This document shows positions 22,662 to 32,881 of a DNA stretch of 64,000 nucleotides, one piece after another. Under the pieces are notes generated by a model. The model did not search any database, was not told where the DNA came from, and worked only from the letters and a program-made list of their open reading frames with translations. A program made the position numbers and the translations under genes. The stretch lies in the NCBI GenBank assembly GCA_963678675.1, contig OY783199.1, forward strand, positions 13,362,709 to 13,426,708, in the 5' to 3' direction. The first letter of the stretch is position 1, and every line of letters starts with the position of its first letter. The stretch is from Xiphydria camelus (taxonomy: Eukaryota > Arthropoda > Insecta > Hymenoptera > Xiphydriidae).

Positions 22662-22903
22662 TGTTTTGTTAGAAAGACGGAAAAACGGATCGGTCAGCTA
22701 TTATTGTCGAGCACGTCGGTCGGAAATCGCGAGTACAAGGAGAAGACGAACGCGATCACACGTTACGTAACGACTAGTTCCATTCACGGTTCGGACGCTA
22801 GAGTGGGGCAGTCTACGTGGCGCGAGACTTGCGAAGTGCCACGTAGGCTGCCGTTAATCTAACCAATTCGTCCGCAACCGGTCGCGCATCTTTGGCGCGA
22901 ACA
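22662..22903 (-). repeat. BEL/Pao 5' LTR
   Basis: Same length as the other LTR. Differences from it include AAACG for ATACG, TCAGCTATT for TCCGCGATT, CGCGAG for CGTGAG and CCGCAACC for CCGCCACC. Confidence 0.85.
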
Positions 22904-23327
22904 TTAACCAAAACTAATCATCAGAAAAATCTGAAAAAATTCACAGTATTTTTCATCATCATGATACACATTCTGAATTTTTTGTGCAATTTTTTCGAAT
23001 CAAAATTCGCGAAAAAAAAATTGCGAAAGTTTTTGAACGCTATTTTTTTTTGGTTCCCATCGCGACGCAACCCCACATTTTTCACCAATACATAGCCCAT
23101 TCCGAAATATACTTTATAGAATTTTTGCAGATTTTTTCAAGGGGTGCGCGGGGGTTAAAATAATCGAAAAATCCCTCATAATGAGTATTTCCGCCTATTT
23201 TACTCGCAGAGTACAATTATAAAAATATTTGACTCGTAAAAATTATGTTTATCGGGAGTTTCAGTTAATTCAAAACCAATTACGCGGCATTGCAAACATT
23301 TTTCGAAAAAATTCTTGCGAATAACTA

Positions 23328-23963
23328 CACAGTCACAAAAAAAAAGTGGGGTATACATTTAATACGATATATGTTATCCGTAGTAATTTTGCCTCCTGAT
23401 CATGAATCCGGTGTCAAAATTTAGCCATCACGTCACTTTTTTTTTTAATTTCAAAAAACCATCAAGAGATCATGATTTTCAAAAAGTTAATAGACATAAA
23501 CCAAATCCGCTATAGGGGTTTTTTTTGGATCGCTGATCACGAATCTGAAATCGGATTTCAAAAATTTAAGATGGCGGATCCAATATGGCGGACGAGATTT
23601 TCGAAAATTGTGAATTTGTGTAAATATGACCATATTCGTTATCAGCGACCGAAAAAACCCCAGTATACCAAAGGTATGAATTCGTCAATTTTCGAAAATC
23701 TCGTCCGCCATATTGGATCCGCCATCTTGAATTTTTGAAATCCGACTTCAGATTCGTGATCAGCGACCCAAAAAACCCCTTATACCGAATTTGGTTTAAG
23801 TCCATTAACTTTTTGAAAATCATGATCTCTGGCTGGTTTTTTTGAGATTAAAAAAATGTGACGTGATAGCCAAATGAACCGGATTCGTGATCAGGAGGCG
23901 AAATTACTACGGATAATATGTATCACATCAAATGTATATCCCACTTTTTTGTGTGTGACTGTG
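23328..23963. mobile_element. Foldback MITE with CACAGTCACA ends
   Basis: CACAGTCACA at 23328 is inverted at 23954-23963. The arms continue through AAGTGGG(G/A)TATACATTT, CATCACGTCAC, the ATCATGATTTTCAAAAAGTT stretch and GGCGGATCCAATATGGCGGA, to a centre near 23645. There is no gene, and short frames within are palindrome by-products. Confidence 0.75.
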
Positions 23964-24476
23964 CTAATTATATGGATGTGAATGTGGATAGTTTCTCGCC
24001 TTCTCGTTCTTCCGTTCACTCTCGTGTTCCCGAGTCTTCTTGGTGAGCTTCTCGCCGAAACTTTTCGGCGTGAGTGGGGAGCCGCCTTACTACTATCAGT
24101 CGCGCGCGTTACTTTGTCACGTTTGTGGATCGTGCAGCGTAAAGTGTGTTTTTGACGTGAATTTTTTTTGTAAATACTATCAGTTTAATCGCAATACAAA
24201 TCAAGCAGAGTGATCGGTTTATATTTCTCCAGCAGTTGAAGCTACAGCCCCAAACTGTTTTCCGTAGAAAAAAGGTAGGAAACAGTAATTATAGTCTCTA
24301 TAAGTATGCAGATGATTACATGTTGTTCGAATTTATTAACTATTCATTTTTGCGTGTGTGTGCGTGTGCGTGTGTGGCTCTGTAATATTTCATTAATAGT
24401 GTAATTAAATGTGTAGAAGGTTTAATACCTATTAACCAATAACGTCTTCGTAATTGAGGGTGTTAGAATAAAAGGG
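23964..24476. other. Leader-like unique sequence, no ORF
   Basis: A moderately GC-rich block with a short hairpin (GCCGAAA / TTTCGGC near 24053-24069), then AT-rich sequence and a possible GTAGG donor near 24274. It resembles a 5' untranslated leader but no coding exon follows. GT-rich microsatellite at 24352-24376. Confidence 0.3.
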
Positions 24477-24563
24477 TCGCCGGCAGTAGCCGAGTGGTCT
24501 AAATGCTGGCCTCTCGAAGACTGCGCGGGCGATAGGTCTAGGGTTCGAATCCCGGCTTGCGGA
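24477..24563 (+). repeat. tRNA-like SINE head
   Basis: It has an A-box-like TAGCCGAGTGGTCTAA and a perfect B box GGTTCGAATCC with the usual spacing, so an RNA polymerase III promoter is plausible. The variable arm length suggests a Ser/Leu-type ancestor. The anticodon stem does not pair, so this is a SINE head or tRNA pseudogene rather than a working tRNA. Confidence 0.6.
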
Positions 24564-24839
24564 AAAATAATTTTTCCGGGATCCCCGGGGATCGAGCTAT
24601 GACCGGCTGTACTCGGGGTGGGGAGGGGGGGCTTCTGCATGGAGGACCCCCTTCCCCAGCGAGTGAGGACAGGGAGGGGCCCATCCTCTGGTTGGGACAC
24701 CTGGGAGGGCTAGGGGACTCCTGCATGCCATCTGCATGGAGGCCCTGGGCTCACCGGGGGTCGTGGGCGGAGGGGGGGACTCCTCTCTGTCTGAGTGGCC
24801 CCAAGTGTGGCTCGGGTACAATGGTCCAAAAAGGACTGA
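24564..24839. other. G-rich block after the SINE head
   Basis: About 270 bases, strongly G-rich on the + strand (GGGGTGGGGAGGGGGGGC, GGGCGGAGGGGGGGAC), unlike the AT-rich flanks. It is probably the SINE body or an unrelated insertion. It ends at the TGA target duplication (24837-24839) of the next element. Confidence 0.4.
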
Positions 24840-27629
24840 CAAGGAGAGTATTCGAGGGGTACCTCACCGATTTTCTTCATTCTGCGATATGTTGTAGTAC
24901 ATCAAAAAACATTAGAAACATATTTTTTATACGTGCTAATTCGGTCATTTAAGGGGTGAAAATCACCCTTAAACTTGACCCCCTAAAACCAATTTTCTAC
25001 GATTTCTCAAAAACTACGTTGAATTTCTTAACGAAACAAATTGAATATTATTCCTTATCGAAAGACGATGACATGTGAAGTACTTTTGCACTCGGTGGTT
25101 GCATCCCTCATTTTTCGCAGGGGTAAAACTAAGTTTTTCCACAATTTTTTCGCTACAGATGTTACCAAATTTATTAAATCTGGATAACAATTATTCTATT
25201 ATAAAGAAAAAAAGAAATTAATGTTGACATATTTCGGGGTTTTTCGAAAAACTTCCCCTCGAAACGGTAAACCACCCCTAAATTAAATGTATTTTATTTT
25301 TAATAAAAAAGTTCTTATTTTCTTCATTCTGCGATATATCATAGTGCAGCGAAAAACATTAGACACGTATTTTTTTTGTTACGTGCTAATTCTGTCATTT
25401 AAGTGGTGAATTAAATGATAATTTATTAACGTTGTTATAAATACATTTAATATTCTTTGTTTTCAATGTATGATCGTAGGTACAATAATTTGACAATTAT
25501 CAATTTTTATAATTTGAACGGTAATGATAATTATGGAAAAAATGTTGAAGACATAGTGATTTTTTACACCATGAACATCTAACAATTGCAATATTAGAGC
25601 AGCCCTCTATTTCACAGTATACATTAGTGTCATCTCCAAAACCATAGTCAACCGGGTTCTCAAAATCATTTGGTTTTTCATTAGTATAGACACTTTTAAA
25701 CCACGAATATTTGAATAAATTTATGTATCGTGGAGAAGATAACTGATTGTGAACCAAAGATTGGAGTTTGATGATGTTTCTTAAGTGGAGATTTAAATTT
25801 TCATTCATGAGTATTACATTATCAGAAAAATGTCTAACATAATTCTTCCATATTCTAAAGCCAAATACATCTAAAATGGCTGTATTTTACCAGTTGTACC
25901 TTTCGGAATGATTTTTAAAGCGATTTCTTTATTTGGAGGAGTTGCTTCCTGTACAACAGCAGAGCAATGTCCACTCCACGAATCAACCAGCAAAACGCTT
26001 GACGCTCCAACATTTGGAAAATATACATCTTTCAGCCAAGTTTTAAAATGATCTGAAAATATGTTGAAATTTAAGCAATTTTAATTATGTATGCAAAATA
26101 GTGTCGAATATAAAATTCAGCTGTTAATACCTGAAGTCAGTTTTCCTGATTTAGAAGCCATAATATAAATGTTAGGAGGTCTAAATAAACTCTCTTCTAC
26201 TAATGGTCCAAATTCACCACTTCTTTCCATCAGTACAATAAAAAGTGGTGACATGCGCTTTCCATCACCTGATACCATTGGCTGAATGGTGTAACTGTGG
26301 GTTGTTGAACTAACAGACTGTACTAAACACTGAATTTGTTGTTCTCCTTCAACTGCTAAAGTTCGTCCAGAATGTATTTCTAATTGAAATCCACTCTGAT
26401 CTAAATTAAAAAAAAACGTTCTTTATACCTTTCTCTTGAATTACTTGTTTAGTTTCAGCTACAAAAGCATCAGCTTTTCTCTGTAAATAGTCAGCACCTT
26501 CAAGCGTTTTTTTAGTAACAAATTTATTTATTTTTCTGCTCACAATTCTATGAACTTTTTTAAAATTATGTACCCACTGATGTGAAGCTTTAAAACGTAA
26601 ATCTTCGTTTTCGATCTTTTTTTCAGAATTAGCACGTAACAACAAAAATACGCGTCTAATGTTTTTCGGTGCACTATGATATATCGCAGAATGAAGAAAA
26701 TAAGAACTTTTTTATTAAAAATAAAATACATTTAATTTAGGGGTGGTTTACCCTTTCGAGGGGAAGTTTTTCGAGAAACCCCGAAATATGTCAACTTTAA
26801 TTTCTTTTTTTCTTTATAATAGAATAATTGTTATCCAGATTTAATAAATTTGGTAACATCTGTGGCGAAAAAATTGTGGAAAAACTTAGTTTTACCCCTG
26901 CGAAAAATGAGGGATGCAACCACCGAGTGCAAAAGTACTTCACATGTCATCGTCTTTCGATAAGGAATAATATTCAATTTGTTTCGTTAAGAAATTCAAC
27001 GTAGTTTTTGAGAAATCGTAGAACATTGGTTTTAGGGGGTCAAGTTTAGGGGTGGTTTTTACCACTTAAATGACAGAATTAGCACGTAACAAAAAAAATA
27101 CGTGTCTAATGTTTTTCGCTGCACTATGATATATCGCAGAATGAAGAAAATAAGAACTTTTTTATTAAAAATAAAATACATTTAATTTAGGGGTGGTTTA
27201 CCGTTTCGAGGGGAAGTTTTTCGAAAAACCCCGAAATATGTCAACATTAATTTCTTTTTTTCTTTATAATAGAATAATTGTTATCCAGATTTAATAAATT
27301 TGGTAACATCTGTGGCGAAAAAATTGTGGAAAAACTTAGTTTTACCCCTGCGAAAAATGAGGGATGCAACCACCGAGTGTAAAAGTACTTCACATGTCAT
27401 CGTCTTTCGATAAGGAATAATATTCAATTTGTTTCGTTAAGAAATTCAACGTAGTTTTTGAGAAATCGTAGAAAATTGGTTTTAGGGGGTCAAGTTTAAG
27501 GGTGATTTTCATCCCTTAAATGACCGAATTAGCACGTATAAAAAAATATGTGTCTAATGTTTTTTGATGTACTACAACATATCGCAGAATGAAGGAAATC
27601 GGTGAGGTACACCTCGAATACTCTCCTTG
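24840..27629. mobile_element. Tc5-like (pogo-group) DNA transposon, decayed
   Basis: Ends CAAGGAGAGTATTCGAGG at 24840 and its complement ending at 27629. The 3-bp target duplication TGA (24837-24839 and 27630-27632) fits the TNA preference of Tc5. The terminal arms are about 500 bp (24840-25320 and 27130-27629). The right arm is preceded by a second tandem copy (about 26680-27070). The minus-strand transposase remnant lies between. Confidence 0.8.
25500..26645 (-). pseudogene. Tc5-like transposase remnant
   Basis: From the 5' side: a helix-turn-helix part (NEDLRFKASHQWVHNFKK, RIVSRKINKFVTKK); a DDE part with IHSGRTLAVEG, SYTIQPMVSGDGKRMSPLF, RPPNIYIMASKSGKL; a 78-bp intron (26130-26053, GT/AG); LLVDSWSGHCSA; a stop/frameshift near IPKGTT; and from 25808 a C-terminal part with two CxxC-type pairs (CEIEGCSN, CSWCKKSLCLQHFF) matching the Tc5 C-terminal zinc domain. 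Lesions include the frameshift around 25880 and loss of the N-terminus into the duplicated end. Confidence 0.7.
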
Positions 27630-27691
27630 TGAGTGCCCGTTAAATGCTAAGTACAGTACAGTAGAATAAAAGGAGTACAAGTGACTTTTCT

Positions 27692-27947
27692 TATATGAGG
27701 CGGTAAAAGGCAAAGTGGTGTAAGTCATTTCAAGAAACAGAAGAATTTAATAGAAATATTGTCGTTTGTCGCCGTTTGTAGTTTGCCGTTCGTATTTGTG
27801 CTACCATTTCATGGACTTTTGAATGAATTTATAACTTACATCACTATTCTAGCTAATACATTTGATTGTGTAGATAACGTTTTTCGCCATTATCTTAACA
27901 TGGCAAAAAAGTGACTTACACCACTTTTCCTTCTACCGCCTCATATA
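27692..27947. mobile_element. Small MITE with TATATGAGGCGGTA ends
   Basis: TATATGAGGCGGTAAAAGG and AAGTGGTGTAAGTCA at left are inverted at 27911-27947. The ends lie at TA dinucleotides. No coding capacity. Confidence 0.7.
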
Positions 27948-28626
27948 TGGACTTAAGTGCAGATTTAGGTTATTTGGATTAAAAAAATTCAGGATCTATG
28001 CATGTGATCTCATGTGATAGATGAAGCTTAAAGCAGGAAACTTAAACTTCAGATTCCTTCATTTTTTATTCCCCGTCACCGCGTGGTTGGTTTTGAATTA
28101 ACTGAAACTCCCGATAAACATAATTTTTATGAGTCAAATATTTTTATAATTGTATTCCGCGAGTAAAATAGACGGAAATACTCATTATGAGGGATTTTTT
28201 GATTATTTTAACCCCCGCGCACCCCTTGAAAAAATCTGCAAAAATTCTATAAAGTGTATTTCGGAATGGGCTATGCATTGGTGAACAATGTGGGTTTGCG
28301 TCGCGATGGGAACCAAAAAAAATAGCGTTCAAAAACTTTCGCAATTTTTTTTTCGCGAATTTTGATTCGAAAAAATTGCAAAAAAATTCAGAATGTGTAT
28401 CATGATGATGAAAAATACTGTGCATTTTTTTCAGATTTTTCTGATTAGTTTTGGTTAAAAAGCCAAAAAACGAAAATTGCAAGATCCGCCATTACGAATT
28501 CAATATGGCGGATAATGGTCTGAAACTTTGGCAAAAATATACTTAGGCCGAATACTTTTGAAAAGTTGATTAGAAATTTAAATCAGCTCTGGGGCCGATT
28601 TCAAATGGAAACCCGGCTGTGCCCTT

Positions 28627-29313
28627 TGACATTTTTCACAAAAGTATTCATCAACATTTCTGTTCCGTAGCAACGAGCAACGGAATTTGGAAGGTCGATT
28701 GATACTTCTCAGTATCATCGACCATAAGTAATTCGCCGACCTAATTAATCGTGTCATCGGCGAAACGACACTTTTCAATGTATTTAGGTCGGAAATACCA
28801 CAGTCGCGAACCTTTCTCGGAAGGTACTTTCCGTTACCAAAGCGATCCGAGCCGGCCTAAGGAGAGGAGGGTCGGATGCAGTCGATGGACAATTGAAGAA
28901 ATTTAATGCCTAGTTTATCCAGGATAGCCATTTACGGTTTTTAGGTAGCCTGACACCCCTCACGGTCGAGAACGAGCATCTGGCTGGCTTGACCGTTAAG
29001 TGCATCACTCAGGTACCGCTAATTATACGTCATCGCCCTTTGTACTTCGACTCGAAAAGTTCTCAGCGTCATCGACTGTTCCACCGACCTTCCTAATCCG
29101 GCCAATCAGGGTGCATGGCGTCACCCACGCTATCTCCTCCGGCCAATTAGGGTGCATGGTGTCACCCACGCCATCCCCTCCGTCAAATCAACTAGCGCTA
29201 ATATAGGGAACTGACATATTGCGATATGACATCTGGTGAGAATAATGTGAACCACTCTCTGCGTCAAGTTGAATGTGCTTGGTCGTTGTTAGTTCAACTG
29301 TGAAAATAAAGTT
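28627..29313. other. Intergenic sequence with a 41-bp tandem duplication
   Basis: No gene recognised. The unit CCGGCCAAT(C/T)AGGGTGCATG ... CACCCACGC is duplicated in tandem at about 29098-29179 and contains CCAAT in each unit. It could be a promoter or LTR fragment. AATAAA at 29305 precedes the THAP-like ORF. Confidence 0.35.
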
Positions 29314-29615
29314 ATGATGGAAATTGGCGAATTTTTACCTCGTCGTCAAAGTAAAAGTAAAGAGTATTGTTGTGTGTATAACTGTGTATCAAAATCTCAT
29401 AAAGATGTGCGTTTACGGTTTCATTTATTTCCGAAGCCAAATGAGTGCTCTCTCTCTCTCTGTGTATATAAAGAATGCCTTGGGCAAAACGGAAAAAAAT
29501 CGATAAGTTAAAGGCATGGATAAATGCTTTAAAAATCGGAAACGAGGTTACATGCCACATGAAAGTATACTCTCGTCATTTTAAGAAAGAAGATTATATA
29601 TTGTGGCTGGTATAG
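29314..29615 (+). pseudogene. THAP-domain fragment
   Basis: The frame from about 29359 reads EYCCVYNCVSKSHKDVRLRF then HLFPKPNE. After a (CT)n/(GT) microsatellite at 29449-29470, a shifted frame reads KKIDKLKAWINALKIG, TCHMKVYSRHFKKEDYI and then a stop. This is the C2CH pattern of THAP zinc fingers (Cys pair, later Cys-x2-His, and the SRHF...DY signature). THAP domains occur in P-element and Kolobok transposases as well as host proteins. The microsatellite expansion has broken the frame. Confidence 0.6.
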
Positions 29616-29663
29616 AGGTTAGGAAGTTACCCGTAGCAATGTAGCAGTACTGCTAATGTATGT

Positions 29664-29939
29664 TTACATTTTTCTCCCAGTCCTGCTTTGCACGAACATG
29701 ACACTTATACAATTACCCCATTTCTTTTTTTTCTCCTTTGATTTCATGTGGTTTCCATTCAAATTCGACGTTTGTAAACAGAGAGCAGATAACTTCACTG
29801 TACCACTTTCCTTCGTTTCTTCATTTTTTCCACGTAATATAAAATGGCTCGCATTGAGGATTCTTTCTCCTTCTACGAAATTTCGGCTGGAAGGATTGCA
29901 TTTTGCCCACTGACAAATATTTTCTAATTTTAAAGCCAT
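29664..29939 (-). pseudogene. Unidentified transposon ORF fragment
   Basis: Ninety-one codons including CQWAKCNPSSRNFVEGERIL, NASHFILRGK and KLSALCLQTSNLNG. The GERIL-x-A ... ALCLQTS pattern is one I associate with repeated, probably transposon-encoded proteins of Hymenoptera, but I cannot name the family. Orientation is opposite to the THAP fragment 50 bp upstream. Confidence 0.35.
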
Positions 29940-29999
29940 TCTGTCATTGCACCGTTATACATTTTGCGACGCCATATTGCTACGTCACAAGCAAGCTCC

Positions 30000-32136
30000 G
30001 CCTACATGTCAGTTCCCTATATAACCCGAGACGAACCGCGTCATCTTTACTTCCGCCTGCCATTCAAAGGACAAATCGAACAAGTCTCCAATTTGCGCCA
30101 ACTGCGGCGGCCCACATCGTGCCACCTACTGTGGTTGCCCCAAAGCTTTACAAACAAACATGGCCCCTCGTCCTCGAGTAGCGTCTCCCACGCCGCCGGC
30201 CTCCGCCCCGGTTTCGGCTGCGTCTCACCTAGCCGGCCGGCAGGCAACGTACCTTCGCCCCAAAATGCTCCACCTCCTCCTCCCGCTCTTACGCGCATGC
30301 CGCCAGAGGCCCCCCCTTTCCCCTTACGCCGCAACAATCCTCACTACCAATCCCGGTCCCAGCTGCTTCGCTTCAAAACCAGGCTGTTATGCAGCTTTTT
30401 CGCGACTTCGCCACCCAACTCGCCTGGGCGCTCTAACAGCCGCAATCTCCGCAAACCCAATAATGACTCTATTGTTAACTGGAATGTTAACGGTATTCTA
30501 GCATCCAATAGAAATAAAACGCTTCTATTAACTCAGGTCCTCGAAGAGTCATCTATCGACGTGGCCTGTATAACCGAAACCCACCTTTCAACCTCATCAA
30601 AAAATTTACGTTCCTATAATTTCACTATACAGATTCGACCGCCCTTAATCCAAAGGCGGGGGAGTAGCGACGATTGTCCGCAACTCTATCCGTCACCGTG
30701 TCATCAGCTCTTCCACTCCAACGCTCGAGTCATGCGGGATAATAATCACTCAAAAGGATTATCCCCTAAAGATCGTCACCTGCTACTCATCCCCATCTAC
30801 CAATAATATCTCCGAAATACCTGCTCTCCTTGACGGCAATTAACGTAGGTACCTCAATGCCAAACACGATGCTTGGGGCTGCCGCTCCAAGAACCGGAAA
30901 GGCATCACTCTCCTAAACCTACTGCAAACACACAATTTCTCAATTGAAGTTCCCGCTGATCCCACCCACTTCCCAATGGACACCAATAAGAACCCCGACA
31001 TTCTAGATATTTTCTTAACCAAAAACCTAACACTAGCTAAAGATCCCTAGACCATCCCAGCTCTGAACTCGGACCACAATCCAGTCCTCCTAGAAATCCC
31101 GGGAACCTCCTCCACTATAATCCACATTAAAACTAAAATCAACTGGTTGGCTCTCCGCTTCCACCTCGAATCGTCTTCCTTCAAATGCAGTAACTTATTG
31201 TCCACCGCTGATATAGACAATGCCGTTGACTCATTTACCCAAGAGATCAGGGAAAAATTGAGCTAGCTAGCAGTTCGACACCCGCGTCCCCGAGAAAAAC
31301 CTTACTCCCCCATGATACACTGGCTCTTATAGCCAAGAAAAAGAAACTGCGAAGACATTTACAATGAACCGGCAACCCCGCCCTCCGCCCAAAATGAAAT
31401 GAAAATAAACGTGCACTAAACTTAGTCCTTCAGAAAATATGCGAAGAAAAATTCAACAGCACATAGCCGAGGCCGGACCGTATCCTAAAAGTTGCTGGAG
31501 AATTACCAAATCCCTCAAAAACAGAGAGCCCCACCCATCCCCACTGCTGAAGGATGGATCCCCTACGCGGCTGACAGCGACAAGTCAAATATGCTTGCCG
31601 AATCCCTTAAAGAGCAATGCTCCCCATTCCCCACCAGAGTGGAATTCACCAACTTCCACAATACAGTAACGAGTTCTGTCCGTAACTTCTCTCCATCTAA
31701 CCTCTCATTCGAGCACACCTGACCCAACGAAATCGCCCAAGCCATTAGCACCCTGAAGGCAAGAAAGACCCTGGGGCACGACTCTATCCCTAACGGAGTA
31801 CTAAAAATCTTACCCCGCATTCACGTACTTACCATATGCAACATTGTTAATGCAATGTTGCGACTACACTACTTCCCCACAACCTGCAAAACAGCCACAA
31901 TCATCTGCCTTCCCAAGCAGGGTAAACCTCTAAACCAGGCCGCCAGTTACAGACCAATCAGCCTTCTCTGCACCCTAAGCAAAATCGCAGAACACATCAT
32001 CCTTAGTCGGCTAAACAAATTCATAACGGAGCGAAACATCCTCCCGGACTTTCAACATGGGTTCCGTCTCATTTTTGACGCGTGCAAAATAAGGACAACG
32101 CTCCAAAGCGGCCGCTCTGTTACAGCACCGCTAGCC
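30000..32136 (+). pseudogene. Jockey/I-type LINE remnant (zinc knuckle, endonuclease, partial RT)
   Basis: Near 30080 one frame reads SPICANCGGPHRATYCGCP, a CCHC knuckle usual in ORF1 of such LINEs, followed by a proline-rich tail. From about 30466 another frame reads SIVNWNVNGILASNRNKT and DVACITETHLSTS, the start of an apurinic-type endonuclease. Around 31867-32070 the reverse transcriptase segment TATIICLPKQGKPLN, SYRPISLLCTLSKIAEHIIL and LPDFQHGFR appears. Many stops and frameshifts separate the pieces. The sequence stops abruptly at 32136, where the next element begins, so the palm (YxDD) and C-terminus are missing. Confidence 0.75.
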
Positions 32137-32631
32137 TAGTAGGCCAGGCAACATAGGGTTTGTAGACGAATTAATTCGCGGAAAGCTGGAAATGATTTTA
32201 ATCTTTTCATTTGCATGTAAAAGGAGTTTTTTAAAGTTTACAATAATTTTCTGCTTGTGCTCTATACAGGGTGTCCCAAAAACCTCGAAATTTGTGGACT
32301 TTTTTCAGTTTTTCACTAATAACTCCTAAATGATGCATTTATAGAAAAATTTTACTCTTTTATAAATTAAAGTACAATAAAATTCTGCGTCGAATAAGTA
32401 CCATATACTTAAACTTGCGCCAAGTCGTTAGGAAGATATGCGAGGTTAAAGAACATTGTCCATAAAAACAAAATTGTGTTGAACTTTTAAGCGCCTTATT
32501 TTCGCAATATAAAATGTAATATATGAAATAAATAATATAATAGTTGGATATCCTACAGTTATCATATCGTGTATCAGATCGTATATACGAACACTCTGGT
32601 ACAATATTTGAAGACCTCGGCTGTAAAATAT

Positions 32632-32649
32632 GGGGGGGGGGGGGGGGGG
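32632..32649 (+). repeat. G homopolymer
   Basis: Eighteen consecutive G. Length is likely unstable in the genome or in the assembly. Confidence 0.95.
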
Positions 32650-32881
32650 TAAGTGACATTATTTCATAAATCAATTTAATACCAAAAAATATCTGTTATG
32701 TACCGCTACTTTGGATTTCAATATTAATTTTGGCTATTTATGTAAAGATGCCACAATAAATGCCAGTAAAATATGTTACGTACATCTGGGAATTACTTGT
32801 TGTATGTAAAACCTGTTTAGTAGCAGCTGTCGTATTTAACCGAGTCTAGTTATCGCTGTTATAATAATAGAAAAATGGAAG

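Larger units (their letters stand above)
16879..22903 (-). mobile_element. BEL/Pao LTR retrotransposon, complete structure
   Basis: Two 242-bp LTRs (16879-17120 and 22662-22903) flank a single long coding frame on the minus strand. The 5-bp target duplication TTAAC is at 16874-16878 and 22904-22908. The uninterrupted target (ctttttaaccaaaac, inverted) survives in the other arm of the host element at about 28448-28462. I count five differences between the LTRs (about 98% identity), so the insertion is fairly young. Confidence 0.9.
16705..28626. mobile_element. Long-inverted-repeat DNA element hosting several insertions
   Basis: The left arm is 16705-16878 continuing at 22909-23285, with a BEL/Pao element between. 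The right arm is 28085-28626. The arms match through AAAGGGCA(T/C)AGCCGGGTTTCC, ATATGGCGGATAATGG and CCCATCGCGACGCAA. Minus the BEL insertion, it is about 5.9 kb with repeats near 545 bp. The interior (23286-28084) holds later insertions and no recognisable transposase of its own, so its superfamily is unknown. Confidence 0.6.

Noticed and set aside
24477..24563. Functional tRNA-Ser
   Set aside because: A and B boxes are good but the anticodon stem does not pair and the acceptor ends disagree, so it is listed as a SINE head.
30047..30337. Minus-strand Gly/Arg-rich frame
   Set aside because: It is antisense to the LINE ORF1 proline-rich region and compositionally driven.
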